Assembly (NCBI RefSeq): GCF_040412425.1 | Contig: NC_089756.1 | Coordinates: 1,254,998-1,318,997 of the forward strand | DNA length: 64,000 bases | Reading direction: 5' to 3' | Source: Macrobrachium rosenbergii | Lineage: Eukaryota; Arthropoda; Malacostraca; Decapoda; Palaemonidae | Shown: piece after piece, positions 11,901 to 23,400 of the stretch | Numbering within the stretch: position 1 is the stretch's first letter | Layout: each line of letters opens with the position of its first letter | Made by a program: the position numbers and the translations under genes | Notes under the pieces: generated by a model | The model's database searches: none | What the model saw: the letters and a program-made list of their open reading frames with translations, nothing else | Told to the model about the DNA's origin: nothing

Positions 11901-13406
11901 TCACTCTCTAGGAAGGATTCTGTCCATCATGTCTTTGATTAAGGTAAGCTTATTCAACATTAATTTCCTGACAATTATAAAGGAAACAAAAGCAAACAGT
12001 ACCAAAAGAATGACATTTATGAATGACATGATAGGAGAAATCTCGGTCTTATATGTATGAAAGAAAGTATGAATCTCTTCTAGCTTTGTGAATGTCTCTA
12101 ATTCCAGTTCTGAAAGTTGAAATTCGTTAATAACTGCAAACTGATGTACACTTTTACTGAAATTCAAACTGTATGTCGTGAAGACTGTAGGTTTGTAATA
12201 CAAATTATGTAAAATAACCAATTCACAAGCAGATGAAAACGAGTGTACATTAATGAAAACTACTTCTGTTTTGCTTGACTTACAGTCAATCTTAGCATTC
12301 AATCTGTTTGCTGAGAACACAAAAATTTCATCATCAATGATTTGAGCCTTGAAAGTTTCTGTAAACAGTATATATTTACAATGGTTCTTACCATTCTTGT
12401 TGTTTACAAGATCATCTAGGCAATGAAGAGCATTCAAGGGTTCATAGAAATTCACAATGTTACAAACATATACACCATCATTAAGCATGACACATTCCCT
12501 GAACTTATGTTCGGGAATTTCAGTCACTAGGAACGAATCATGCTGCAAGGCAAAGTGTCGAACTGTTCCTTCTAGTACAATGGACTTATTATCTACTACC
12601 ATTGGGAATGGATAGACTGACAATGAGTTGACGTCTGGATTGTTGAAAGGGATCACTAGTATGATTTGATTGGCTACCACTTTCACTGTGATCAGGCCAT
12701 AATAGTCCACTATATTTTCTACTAGTGGCTTCAAGTGATTGTTCACAACACATTTCTGAATAATGGCTTCAATTTCACTAGGGGTTATCAGAAAAGGCGA
12801 CAGCAGGTTTTTACCTGCCATCATGATTGCATTGAGTAATTCCTTGTATTCCAGAAGGAAATTACTTGTTTCTATGAGCAGTTGCTCCATCATTTCTGTT
12901 TGATGGATTCTAGCAATTTCTGATGAAACATTATGGAGGGCACTATTCACAAATTCTTTCAGCACTGTGATCATTTTCTGATTTTGATTGACATTTCCTA
13001 TTACTTTATTATAGACAGTGCCCTGCTCAGAAGCCCAATTTTCAAGTTGTGCCACTCTTTCCTTTAGCCTTTCAACATTACCATCGGTCGCCACTCCAAA
13101 GAGATTGTGTAAAGCGACGCCTATAAAGGGTATGAGTGATCACTTTACTACTTTCCTTGGCATAACACTATCGATGTCCCTCTGCAACTTGGAGAGCATG
13201 TCGTACAAATTTCTATCTTGGACACTTGGTAATCCTTCCTGTATCTGATTGCTCAGCTGGACTAACTGCTCTCTCTGATCGATAATGGAGTCCGTCTGGA
13301 TCTTAACAATGGCTAGGTCCTGTATCATCTTTACCTTGCCATGCTCCTTGATGATGGCTCCCTTCCTTAGTTGTACGAGTGAGTTCACAATTTGACTCAC
13401 TGCCAA
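11901..13406 (-). pseudogene. env: Gypsy-2 env-like membrane protein, one in-frame stop
   Basis: A long minus-strand frame downstream of pol, at the position of env in errantiviruses. The N-terminal 88 codons end with a TGA at 13142-13140. The same frame continues directly with a hydrophobic LIPFIGVALHNLFG stretch, then a heptad-like helix (VERLKERVAQLENWAS). A Cys-containing ectodomain follows, with a C-terminal membrane segment (INVILLVLFAFVSFIIV) and a short basic tail. A basic stretch followed by a fusion-peptide-like segment and an amphipathic helix is the layout of F-type Env proteins of insect errantiviruses. The assignment is inference from layout, not a search. The single stop lies at the boundary of the two predicted subunits. 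No clear signal peptide was identified. Confidence 0.65.
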
Positions 13407-13489
13407 CCACCATACAATCCATTTGCTGAAATAATGTTATCAAGCAGTAAAATCTTATCAACTACATTTGTTTACCATTGCACTTGCCA

Positions 13490-15177
13490 TTACCTTCTTC
13501 TCAAATTATACCTTGGGGTCATTGAAGATTCTATTTTATTATCTATCTTATCTTTATTGGACAAATCTTTCAACTGGGTAGACGACCAAGGTTCTGAATG
13601 AACTACTTTAATGTGGTTCCAATGTACAATGGATTCTTTCAAGGTAATTTCATGCATTAACTTGAATTTATTCAACTTCAAAACTTCTAAAACTCTATAT
13701 GGACCTCGAAATTTTGGTGATACTTTAATATTAGGTCCTTCAAGAACATGATTGAGTACATAAACTTGTTGTCCTACCTTTAACGAGGGTATGGTGGATC
13801 TGTTATTGTAATACTTACTAGATTTTTATGTAACTCCTTTAATCTAGCCCTGGTGACTTTAACGGTCTCAGACGCACGTCTTGTCTTCCAAGCAATATAG
13901 TCCTCGTAGTTATGCGTACGTCTGGGTGGTGCGGCATCATCCAAAAGTGAATTTGGCATTCTCTTTTGGTAGCCATACAATAGGAAATGAGGAGTTTCTC
14001 CTATTGATTCATTTACTGTGTTGTTTAGAGTAAATTGTATGTCTTCGAGAGTCAAGTCCCAGTCTTCAGTGCTAGGGGTTACCAATGTTTTCAGAACATC
14101 CTTTATCTTGCGATTTGTTCTTTCTACTGCTCCATTTGAGCTTGGCTTATATGCTGTTATTTGACATTTCTGTATTTCATAAAAGTCACACAAATTCGTT
14201 AGAATGTCACTAGTAAATTCAGCAGCATTGTCTGAGAGCAAAACTTGAGGACATGAATGTCTGGTTATAATTCTAGACTTAAAGGCTTCTGCCACCGTTG
14301 ATGCTTCTCTGTTTCTAGTTGGAACAATTTCTACGTATCTGGTCAAATAGTCAATGAAAACTAAAATCTGTTTATTTCCTCTGATGGTGTTCGGGAATGG
14401 ACCTAAGAAATCCATTGTGACTACTTGAAAAGGATTTAATTCTGAAGGATACATTTTCAGAGGAGCCTTGACGTTGACATTCCCCTTATGTATATTACAT
14501 AGGGTACAATTCTGAACAAATCGAGTAGCATCTTCACTACATCGAGGCCAAAAATAGTTTCTAGTGATTGTTCTACATGTTTTCTTAATTCCAGGATGTC
14601 CTGATAACTTGTATGAATGGGTTAGTTCTAAAACGTCTTGTATTAGTGTATTAGGAATGTACAAACGTGAACAAGCATTTGGTTCGTCTGAAGTCTTGTA
14701 CAATAACCCATCTATCAACTGAAACTCTGAATTTTTCTCACCTTGCAAGAGGTTACCAATTACTTCCCTTATTCTAGAATCCTTTTGTTGTTCCTGACGA
14801 ACTTTGTCTAAATCTAAGTCTGTGATTTGACAACTGAAGGCGAAATTATGAGTGGTAATTTGTTTCTCGTTCTCTTCTTGTGATCTAGATAAGGCGTCAG
14901 CTAATGTGTTATATCTACCAGGTATGTATCTAAATTCTGGGGCAAATTCTAATACGCTAACGAACCATCTATTGAACTTCATATTATTGGTAAAAGCCCT
15001 TTTCTTGAAAAGATCACAAATGGGTTTATGATCTGTAAGAACATTAATTTTATGTCCTAGCAAAATGTGTCTAAATTTCTGTAATCCCCAGACTAATGCC
15101 AAACATTCCCTTTCTGTTGTACTGTAATTTCTTTCAGCTGCATTCAAAACTCTACTGGCATAGTATACAGTCCTCAT
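13490..15177 (-). pseudogene. Gypsy-2 pol: RNase H and integrase
   Basis: From 15177 the frame reads RNase H (VYYASRVLNAAERNYS, TTERECLALVWGLQ, VLTDHKPICDLF, TLADALSRSQEE). Integrase follows: zinc-binding HSYKLSGHPG with CTLCNIHKGN, then the catalytic DD35E core (VTMDFLGPF, LLSDNAAEFT, GAVERTNRKIK). The main frame stays open to 13780; the C-terminal VHWNHIK region is in another frame at 13681-13490. It is separated from RT by a 1-base frameshift near 15180 at an AAAAAGG run. It is the best-preserved integrase in the window. Confidence 0.9.
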
Positions 15178-15184
15178 CCTTGTT

Positions 15185-16504
15185 TTATCCTTTTTGCATC
15201 AAGACGGCACCTAGTCCTGTACTTGAAGCATCACAGGCTAAGTAGAATTCCTTCTCGAAGTCTGGATAAACTAGGATAGGATCTGTTATCAACATATCCT
15301 TTAGTGTTTTGAACGCTGCTTCCTGTTCATCCTTCCACTCATAGCTAGCATCTTTCCTAGTTAACTCAGTTAATGGTTTTGCTATGGTAGCAAATTCCTT
15401 TATGAAAGGTCGATAATACCCTACCATACCTAGGAATCTTCTTAGTGCCTTCAAATTTCTTGGGGCTGGATAGTCTACAATAGCCTTAATCTTTCCTTCT
15501 TGCATTTTCAAACCATGTTCACTGATAACATGTCCTAGATATTCTAGAGATTTCTTCAGAAACTGACATTTCTTAATTTTTACCTTTAAACCGGCCTTTC
15601 TGAGCCTATCTAATACTAATTCTATTGTCTTGAAATGACTCTCTACATCCTTACTAGCAATTATTACATCATCAAGATAAACCGATACGTCTTCAACATC
15701 TCCCAAGATTTGCAGCATTAAACGTACAAACGTTAAAGGAGCTGAAGTAAGACCAAACGGCATTACCTCAAATTGCAAATGTTCTTTGTGAGTACTGAAT
15801 GCCGTGAGATGCTTGGATTCTTCATCGAGAGGAACTTGCCAATATCCACTCAGTAAATCGAGGCTAGAAAAAACCTTGGCACCTCCTAATTGAGCTAACA
15901 TGTCATTAATGACTGGCATTGGCATTCGATCAGGGACGGTGTGGGAATTCAATTTACGGTAATCAATTACCATCCTCCATGTACCGTCTTTCTTTGGAAC
16001 TAGCAGTAAAGGTGAATTATAAGGTGACTTAGAAGGTATTACAACTCCATCTTCCTTCATCTCTTCAACCATCTCGTCTACAATGGGTCTTTGACTTATT
16101 GGAAGTTTGTAGTTAGGTATATAAAAAGGTCTAGCACCATCTTCTATGACTATTTTGTGCTGCAGGACATCTGTCCTTCCTAACTTATCTCCTGTTACTG
16201 CCACAACACTCCTATATTTCTCTAATATCTGTATTAACCTGTCCCTACAATGAGGAAAATCTGTATTATTTACTTCCCCTTGTAATTTAACTCTTGTGTC
16301 AGCTACAGAGACAAATGCTTTTTCACTTATGGTTAGTAGAGGGTTAGTAATCACAATTCCCTTACAGAATTCTATGCCTGCATGCAATTCTAGTCTCTTG
16401 TCAGAATAATTATACACATAAGTCGTGCAATTTCCACCATTAAGTCTTACTAGGGAATTGTCCATTTTCACAAAGTCTGGTAAGTCTTCATTAACTAATA
16501 ACAC
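15185..16504 (-). pseudogene. Gypsy-2 pol: reverse transcriptase
   Basis: A 439-codon open frame encoding the Gypsy RT. Motifs in order are YKLPISQRPIVDEMVEEM, PLLLVPKKDGTWRMVIDYRK, FSSLDLLSGYWQVPL (first catalytic Asp), MPFGLTSAPLTFVRLM, VSVYLDDVIIAS (catalytic YLDD) and LGHVISEHGL. The thumb and connection follow (FLGMVGYYRPF, then CDASSTGLGAVL at the start of RNase H). The RT domain itself has no stop. It is linked to flanking parts only through frameshifts near 16510 and 15180, both at short T or A runs. Confidence 0.93.
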
Positions 16505-16515
16505 ATCTGTATCAC

Positions 16516-17603
16516 CTAGGTTTTATCTGTTACAATTCTAAGACATACCTTCGTCAGACCTTGTGGATGCAATATAACGCTATTGTTTAATTTGAGTTTT
16601 ACAAGATTATCATCGGCAGTACTAACTAAGCAGATCTCTTCTGCATTCTGTGCATCGGCAGTGTAACAGACATCAGTATCATCTGAACTTTCATCTTGTG
16701 GTATCACAGAACCTATCTCTGTCATTTTTAGGTTGCCTAACAGCAACACCTCATTGAGATACTTCTCTTCCGTATCTTCTCTTATTATTATGTGACTACA
16801 ATCTATTAGCGTGTCAGGATCGTCAGGTTGGGAAAAAGAACTAAGTTCTTCGGAGGTATCTACTTGTCGTGCACTTGAGTTATCAGGTTCATACCTGCTA
16901 TCTGAGAATTCCTCCTGAGTGGCTTCTAGGCTTTTAAAAGTAGTTTGTCTATCTTCTCCCATTTCTTCTATCATTGAATTTCTATACACTGTCCTACCGG
17001 GTTAGCATTAAATTCTATTTCTATCTGTTGGATGTCTACTTCTTCAGATGAGGCTGTCTCAGGTAAAGTGATCAAGTTTATCTGAAACTGTTCCTCTTCT
17101 TCAAGAGAGCAAACATTTCCTCTATCAATTTCCTTGATAGTGATTCTTCCATTGCTACAATCTAGTGCAATTCCACATCTTTTCATAGCCTGGAAGGAAA
17201 ATAGAGCTTGAGCTGGAAAATATTTCTCTTCTAACACCACAAACTCTTCCCTGTATTTCTTATTTAGAATTTCTATCTCTAAATTGACATTGCCTATAGC
17301 CCTTATTTGCTTTCCAGCGATCCCCTTTATGGTCCTATAGGATTCTCTCATTTGGGAAAGCTCACAACCTATATGTTTTGTTAAAGTGCCTTTATCTATG
17401 ATATTTACAGTACTGCCTGTATCCAACAATATGGAACTCAGTACACCTTCTAAGTGTACTTGTATGATAGGCAACTCTTCCTGACACGTATTAAAATTCT
17501 TTACAGAAAACACTATTTCATTACTTTGAGTAATGTCTGTTGGGGACACATCCTTATTCACTGTCACTATTTCTTTCTGTAAGGATGGACCTTTCTGCTG
17601 CAC
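16516..17603 (-). pseudogene. Gypsy-2 protease and pre-RT linker
   Basis: The aspartic protease that cuts the polyprotein is recognised by LLDTGSTVNIID (catalytic DTG) in the frame from 17603. An ALFSFQAMKRCGI-type region follows, similar to Gypsy-1. That frame ends at 16971 and overlaps a second frame (16989-16516), rich in acidic residues and Ser, which carries the linker leading to RT. The switch at about 16980 and another at about 16510 are frameshifts relative to one continuous pol. Confidence 0.85.
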
Positions 17604-17619
17604 TCTCTGTGATTGTCAC

Positions 17620-18766
17620 TGAGAATCCCCTTGATTTGGGTTACTGGGGAGGTATTTTGATTATTAGGCTGAGTACTTTGGTTATTTTGAGACCCTGAGA
17701 ATTTCCCTGTTTGTTGTACCAACAGTTTTGGATCAAATGTCCTGTCTTATTGCAATTCAGAACACCATTTGTTTCTTCTACAATTCTGGGTTGTATGGTT
17801 GTTATAACCACAATTTCCACAACTTTGTCTCTGCCTATTGAACTGTGGCCTATTATTCCCTGAATTTTGGCCTTGACTAGCTCCCCTCTGTCCAGGAGTC
17901 CTGTTATTTCCACTGTTATTTCTATTAGTTCCAGTGGTATTCCCATTGTTACCTCTATTTGGCTTCCTATCACAGTACTTCTTTAAGGCTACTCTTTCTT
18001 CCTTACCCAAAGCATCGTAGATTGGTCCTAATGACATATATCTAAGTACCTTGGATATACTAGCTAAATCTGTTTCATCATCATCAAATTCATCCTTCCT
18101 TCCAACAACAATTCCTACAGCTTTCATATCTGTCGTCACTCTATCTATAGCTTCTTCTACTCTAGTGGCTAAAACTAAGTGATTACCCTCATATTTCTGA
18201 TGATGGAAAGTTCCTATGTTATACCATGGATCTTTCTGTGCTTCTGGTTGCCAAAATTGTAAGCACTGTTTCTTGAATTCATTAAACAGAGTAATATTCC
18301 TAAAAGTACTGAATGAAGAACTGTATGTGCATCACCATGTTCCATACTAACATACAAGAGTGCTTCATCTATTTTCTTTCTCTCATCTGTGATACCAGCA
18401 GCTGAAATTCTGCTTTCTGTGTCTGCTATCCATCGATTTACACCATATTCTTCTAATCTACTTTTATCTACATTACTTGGGTCTACCGTTCCACAAAATC
18501 TAGTGGCTTGGGTTATTACGTGGCTTGCGCCATGTTGGGATTTCTAGGTACAATGGAAGTTATTGGGTTAGTGGTTACAACTGAAGGGTTAGGCGCACTC
18601 GGTAAACTAAGTGGGGACCTTGACTATGAGAACGTCTGGGTCTAGTATTACTAGGATCAATTGGTCTAGAAAGTCGTTCAGGTACAGGTCTTAGGTTATA
18701 TGGAGTCTGGTCTTCGCTTCTTGTCTGTTGCAGTCGGGCAATTACTTCATCAAAAGATTCATTCAT
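17620..18766 (-). pseudogene. Gypsy-2 gag
   Basis: The gag frame starts at an ATG at 18766 (MNESFDEVIARLQQ). It passes through a capsid-like region, found in other frames between 18570 and 18140 (for example WIADTESRISAAG), then a conserved LRYMSLGPIYDALG segment, an Asn/Gly/Arg-rich stretch and a zinc knuckle (CGNCGYNNHTTQNC, CX2CX4HX4C). A second, degenerate knuckle (CNKTGHLIQNC) is in the next frame. At least three frameshifts break it. Gag would package element RNA in cytoplasmic particles. It parallels the Gypsy-1 gag at 24825-26201. Confidence 0.8.
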
Positions 18767-20245
18767 ATTAATTCATAAAATATTCAATGATTCCAAGAAT
18801 GAAAAATGAATGAAAAAATATACAGTATTTGAGAAGCAGGTACTTACTTCAATTGCATGTTTGCTGAGTTGACTGTATCCCTCTATACAAAACAAATTCA
18901 AATTTTTCCTAACTCATTCCTTCATAGGACTCTCTCACAATCTGAAAAAGTCTGATATTAGTATTTACGTATACAATTGTTTGGGTTCCACTGCAAAATG
19001 CTGCGCCAAGTGTTTAACAATAAAATTTATTATGATAGAATAATTTAAACAGAATTGTCTCTATCACCAGGTGAACGAAAATTTCTATTTCGTAAAAAAA
19101 AAAATTACTAAATATGAGAAAAAAAATTATTTCCTTCGTACAACAATAAGGAAATATTATTCAGAATATTATTCAAAAGAAAAAAATAATTTACTTAAAT
19201 TATTTATGTTTTTTTTTTTTTTTTTTTATTTGCACTGCAGGGAAAAATAATTATATAAAAATTCCACGCACACAAAAAAAAATTTAATTCACAGAAAAAA
19301 AATTCTCTTGATAATTCCCCGATACTAGGAATGAATGTTTACTATTCAATTAGCTTCGTGTCGCCTTGCACTTGAAGATCGCGCTGATTGCACTTGAGCG
19401 CAATTTGTCGTTAGCATCCAGCGATAATTCGGCACCACTCGGCCGACTTCCAGTCCGTACTTGCTGAATTTGTCGAAGAAAAAAATTTGGAATCCCTTCC
19501 AAATTGTTGATTGAAGACGTTACTTCCTTTCTCCGGAGGCGGTTATCAACGCGTTGACTTCTAAACTTTATCGCCGTTCCGATTACTTGCAGCTTCACTC
19601 TCTTTCGTCGCCGTCGTCGTCACTGCTCTGCTACCGCTACTTTTCGCTAAGTCTCCCTTTTAGCGACCAAAAATTTTGGGAATTTCGTGTATTTAAGTCC
19701 GTACACGATAGAAAAGTTCACTGAACTGACGTAGATATTAGCGATTTTCATACGTCCGCCAACACTGTTTGTTTTCGTCTTCTCCGCTTCTGCGATCGGC
19801 GTAGTATAGGGCGAGTTGCTGATTCTTTCTTTCGTAAATTTCGTTTTCTTATAAAAATCACGGCTGTTCTATGCCGTGATTATTACTATTGTTCTTATTA
19901 TGGTCATATATAATTATTAAACTGAATTTCTGGTTGATCTTATGCGAATGTTCGGAAGTTTCAAACTAGGCAGAGATTTACGCTGTCAATTTTTCATTCC
20001 GATCGACGCATAAAAGATTCACTGCTTCTTGGAATATTTCGTTCTGCTTCGTTTCCCTTCTGCTACAGTGTTGATGTTGTATTGGTGTTTCTAGTGCTGA
20101 AGACCGTCTTGAGATTATTTGCGCTGTTAAATTGAGAGTTAGTTTTAGCGCCGTCACTGCTCTCTGTAAATTTCTCTAGGGCCGTGAACTTTAATGTTTT
20201 TCAAATGTGCGCTGGGCGAAATCCTCCGAAACTGCCACCATTATT
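18767..20245 (-). other. Gypsy-2 5' leader
   Basis: About 1.48 kb between the 5' LTR and gag, with A- and T-homopolymers near 19085-19290 and no convincing gene. The long leader is shared in scale with Gypsy-1. Confidence 0.6.
20223..20240 (-). promoter_or_regulatory. Candidate tRNA primer-binding site of Gypsy-2
   Basis: On the minus strand TGGTGGCAGTTTCGGAGG starts 5 nt after the 5' LTR end. A TGG start at that spacing fits a primer-binding site matching a tRNA 3' CCA end. The tRNA species was not assigned. Confidence 0.5.
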
Positions 20246-20873
20246 TGTTATGCGGTTTAGTTTTTCTTTGTATTGCGTTGCACCACATATGAATGACTCC
20301 GTTTCTGTCTGTTGACTTTCACTTGATAGTAACGCAGGGGACTCGGTAAGTTAGGTTGAAATTGTCTATTAATACTTTCTACTTCTCAAGAGGGGGTAAG
20401 TATTCACCGGGCACGGTTTTTCATAAGTTTTATTAACACTAAACTATTTCACACGGCCAGCCACACTGGACTTAGAAATTTCTTGATGTTAAGAAAGGAG
20501 CGAGTGACACAATCCCACCCAATTTGGTTTTCAAGTAACTCTGGCTAAAAATTGATCAGAATGAACTCTGGACCTAGGTTGAATAAAACTCCGCCTCCTT
20601 GAGGACGTCTACTTTACTCTTAATGGTTCAATCTTAACTCCCACTTTTGGCAAGGACAAATCAGGTCAATTTTGCTGACCTTTTCACTTTTAGTCTATCC
20701 TCTAACTCCTCCTTCCTTTCCCACATCTTGGAGGTTTGTTATGGTTACACTTCAATTTACTTGGTATCATGGCTCATCACTTTAAATTATAAACATCGTC
20801 TCTCTCTCTCTCTTTCTCTCTCTCTCTTTCATAATCCCGATCAGTGAATCTCATACTTATTCACTGCATAACA
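20246..20873 (-). repeat. Gypsy-2 5' LTR (in coding orientation)
   Basis: 628 bp, TG...CA bounded, near-identical to 10928-11556 (differences seen at AGAGAGGAG/AGAAAGGAG, CCTACCC/CCCACCC and CACTTCTTAG/CACTTTTAG). It is followed by the second AGAT copy. Confidence 0.95.
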
Positions 20874-21660
20874 AGATCATTGTTTGAAAAGGGCCTTGCC
20901 CCGGCCACTATTACTACAACTAAGTCAGCCTTGAAGAAGTTATTTTTGTATGGTTTTAAAATTGACCTTACAGATTCTTACTTTTCATCTATCCCTAGAG
21001 CATGTGCTCGTCTGAGACCCGTAACACGCCCACATTCTGTTACGTGGTTCCTCAGTGATGTTCTTAAGTTGGCATCTTAGATTGACAACTCACAATGCTC
21101 TCATATGAATCTGTTAAGGAAAACCTTATTTCTGATTAGCTTGGCTTCAGGTGCCAGAATTTCAGAGCTATCGGCTCTCACTAGAGGTGATGATTTTGTT
21201 AATTTCCTCCCGTCCGGAGAAGTCCTCCTTTCTCCTGATCATAGATTTTTAGCTAAAAACGAAGACCCTCAAGACAGGTGGTCCCCTTGGAAGGTGGTGC
21301 CTCTTCCACAGGACCAGTCCTTATGCCCAGTCTATACCTTAAAGTCTTACCTATTAAGAACTCCACAGTGTAAGTCGGGTCCTCTTTTTATCATAGAGAA
21401 AGGTGGAACTCTTTCGTTGAATGCTATAAGATAGCAAATTCTGTATTTTATTAAACAAGCCAACCCAGTTCAGTCCCTAAGGTTCATGATATCCGTCACG
21501 GTAGCTACTTCCACTAATTATTTTCATAATATGGATTTTGCTGAACTTACCAAATATACAGGATGGAAATCACCTCTAGTGTTTAAACGCCATTATTCAA
21601 AATCACTCGAAGCCCTAAAATTTTCAGCAGTGGCTGTGGGGAGTGTCATTCCCCCACCTT
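20874..21660 (+). pseudogene. DIRS-A tyrosine recombinase, catalytic part
   Basis: Continues the recombinase after the Gypsy-2 insertion. TITTTKSALKKLFLYGF completes the core-binding domain. NLLRKTLFLISLASGARISE carries the first catalytic Arg (in SGARISEL). VHDIRHGS (near 21483) gives the His-x-x-Arg box, in a shifted frame. LTKYTGWKSPLVFKRHY ends with the catalytic Tyr. In-frame stops lie at 21078-21080 and 21432-21434, and the frame changes near 21480. With the Gypsy-2 insertion this gene is inactive. DIRS-B (to 61325) shows the intact counterpart. Confidence 0.85.
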
Positions 21661-22165
21661 AATTATCCTTTATCCTTCTCCCTTCCCCCCCGCCTGCCTG
21701 CCTCATTTATTTCTCTGCCTGCCCTTCTGGATCGATCATGCCTCACTGCCTTGCTCCTCATAATTGATGTTATTATTGCCCTTAATATTATCTTTCTTGG
21801 TGATTGTATATTGACATGCTGTGAATTTGGATTGTCTTAGGGGTGCTGGGCTGTTTTTATTTTGCTCCATGTACCCCATAAATTTCTCATGTTGTAAATG
21901 TCTCTCTTTATTCTTAAGTATAAGTTTATATTTACTCGCTTGTAATTTTGTATTATTGGATGTATTTTGCCCCAACTATATTTACATTGTGTGCCTGTTT
22001 TTGTATTTTACTCTTAAGGTTGTATTAATGTACTTACCTATTACTAATCATTTTTTCATGTGGAGAGATATTCTCATTAAATCTATTTTCATAGCCTGTG
22101 TTTTTTGTTCAGATCACCTTGACTTTTTTCTGTAGTTTGCAGTCTTGGCATGATTCTCTATCACT
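21661..22165 (+). other. DIRS-A 3' region, no gene
   Basis: AT-rich stretch between the recombinase and the internal complementary region. No domain or RNA gene seen. Confidence 0.6.
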
Positions 22166-22257
22166 ATTTCACCGGCTGACACGGGGCTGGACTCAGAAAA
22201 GGGATTTTGACAAAGGAAAAATCTATTTCTGAGGGAGGCCCCGTGTCACCCGGTGAC
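22166..22257 (+). repeat. DIRS-A internal complementary region (circle-junction copy)
   Basis: The sequence first matches the reverse complement of the left terminus (TTTCACCGGCTGACACGGGG ... CAGAAAAGGG). It then matches the reverse complement of the right terminus (ATTTTGACAAAGGAAAAATC ... CCCGGTGA). The two meet at AAAGGG, the same hexamer found at both integration junctions. Confidence 0.88.
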
Positions 22258-22319
22258 CCTCCCAGAAGTTGGTTTTGCCCCCCTACTTGCACATGCCAAG
22301 CCTGGGGGTGGTGCTAGTC

Positions 22320-22653
22320 TGGAATGAGTGTAGATGGCGCTGGAGTCGCCGGCCTGGCAGGCGGATGAGCGTGGGTGCTGGAACGGCTCACCGCTCTTTC
22401 CGAGGGGTTTTGACATGGGGATGTCTTTCGAGTGTGGCTCTGTGGTTGTGATCCTTTCACTCACCCTTGGTTATACCGACGTCTCCATTATGGAAGACGC
22501 TCGATCTGGGGGTAGTAATCCCAGCATTCCTGAAAGTTCTTTTTTCTCTGGTATATCTAGCAATTTTATACCTAGAAATTCGTGTTAGTATGGAATTTCA
22601 CCGGGTGACACGGGGCCTCCCTCAGGAATAGATTTTTCCTTTGTCAAAATCCC
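22320..22653 (+). repeat. DIRS-A right inverted terminal repeat
   Basis: Inverted copy of 4333-4645, from TGGAATGAGTG to the terminal CAAAATCCC. It contains the same 84-codon open frame as the left ITR and the 1-708 copy, here on the plus strand. Confidence 0.9.
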
Positions 22654-23400
22654 TTTATAAAAGGTCTATAATAACCTACCATGCCTAGGAACCTTCTTAA
22701 TGCTTTCAAATTAGTGGGAGCTGAGTGATCAATTATTGCTTTTATTTTACCTGCCTGCATGCACAGTCCATCTTCACTAATTACATGACCAAAGTATTCT
22801 AAGGATTTCATCAGGAATTGACATTTCTTTAATTTTATTTTTAGTCCTGCAATTCTTAATCTCTCTAGGACCATTTCTAATGTTCTGAGGTGACTTTCTA
22901 AGTCTTTACTAAAAATGATAACATCGTCCAGGTATACTGCAACATTTTCTGTATCTCCTAGAATTTGTAACATTAATCTGACAAATGTTAATGGAGCTGA
23001 TGTTAGTCCAAATGGCATTACTTCAAACTGTAAATGTTCTTCATGTGTGCTGAAGGCTGTCAATTGTTTCGATTCTTCATCTAGAGGTACTTGCCAGTAT
23101 CCACTAAGCAAATCTAAGGATGAAAATATTTTGGCCTCTCCTAATTGGGCCAACATATCTTGAATTACCGGCATCGGCATTCTATCTGGAACTGTATTGG
23201 AATTTAACTTCCTGTAATCTATTACAAGTCTCCAACTACCATCTTTCTTTGGAACAAGTAACAATGGGGAATTATATGTTGATATAGAAGGAATTACTAC
23301 TCCATCTCTTTTCATTTCCTTTATCAAATTGTCAACTATGGGTCTGGCTTATCGGTAATCTGTAATTAGGAATAAAAAATGGCTTGGCTCCATCATCTAA
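22654..23400 (-). pseudogene. Gypsy-1 reverse transcriptase, N-terminal two thirds
   Basis: Minus-strand RT with PLLLVPKKDGSWRLVIDYRK, FSSLDLLSGYWQVPL, MPFGLTSAPLTF, VAVYLDDVIIFSKD and FLGMVGYYRPFIK, after which DIRS-A begins. The remaining RT residues are at 4332 and below. Upstream sequence (23330-23500) is in another frame (IDDNLPISQ-like region). It is clearly related to Gypsy-2 but diverged throughout, so the two are different families or subfamilies. Confidence 0.92.

Larger units (their letters stand above)
10928..20873 (-). mobile_element. Gypsy-2: full-length Gypsy/errantivirus-like element with LTRs and env
   Basis: A 9.95-kb LTR element on the minus strand. It has near-identical LTRs (20246-20873 and 10928-11556), a 4-bp AGAT target duplication, and gag, protease, RT, RNase H, integrase and an env-like gene in order. 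It is inserted in the DIRS-A recombinase gene. LTRs of about 628 bp with roughly four visible differences argue for a recent insertion. The coding frames are nevertheless broken in gag, between protease and RT, between RT and RNase H, and by one stop in env. A primer-binding site is plausible; a clear polypurine tract next to the 3' LTR was not seen. Confidence 0.93.
4333..22653 (+). mobile_element. DIRS-A: complete DIRS-like tyrosine-recombinase retrotransposon
   Basis: Inverted terminal repeats (4333-4645 and 22320-22653) bound gag, RT-RNase H and tyrosine-recombinase genes in DIRS order, with an internal complementary region at 22166-22257. Without the nested Gypsy-2 the element is about 8.4 kb. 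It lies inside Gypsy-1 RT. The left junction reads GCAAAA-CCCTTT and the right junction AAAAT-CCCTTT, and the internal region carries the same CCCTTT joining copies of the right and left ends. This is the structure expected of an element integrated from a circle by a tyrosine recombinase, without a conventional target duplication. All three genes carry stops or shifts, so this copy is defective. Confidence 0.88.

Noticed and set aside
22334..22588. 84-codon frame conserved in three places (also 4631-4377 and 433-660)
   Set aside because: All copies lie in DIRS-A terminal repeats, so conservation follows from the repeat; no domain and no gene-like context.
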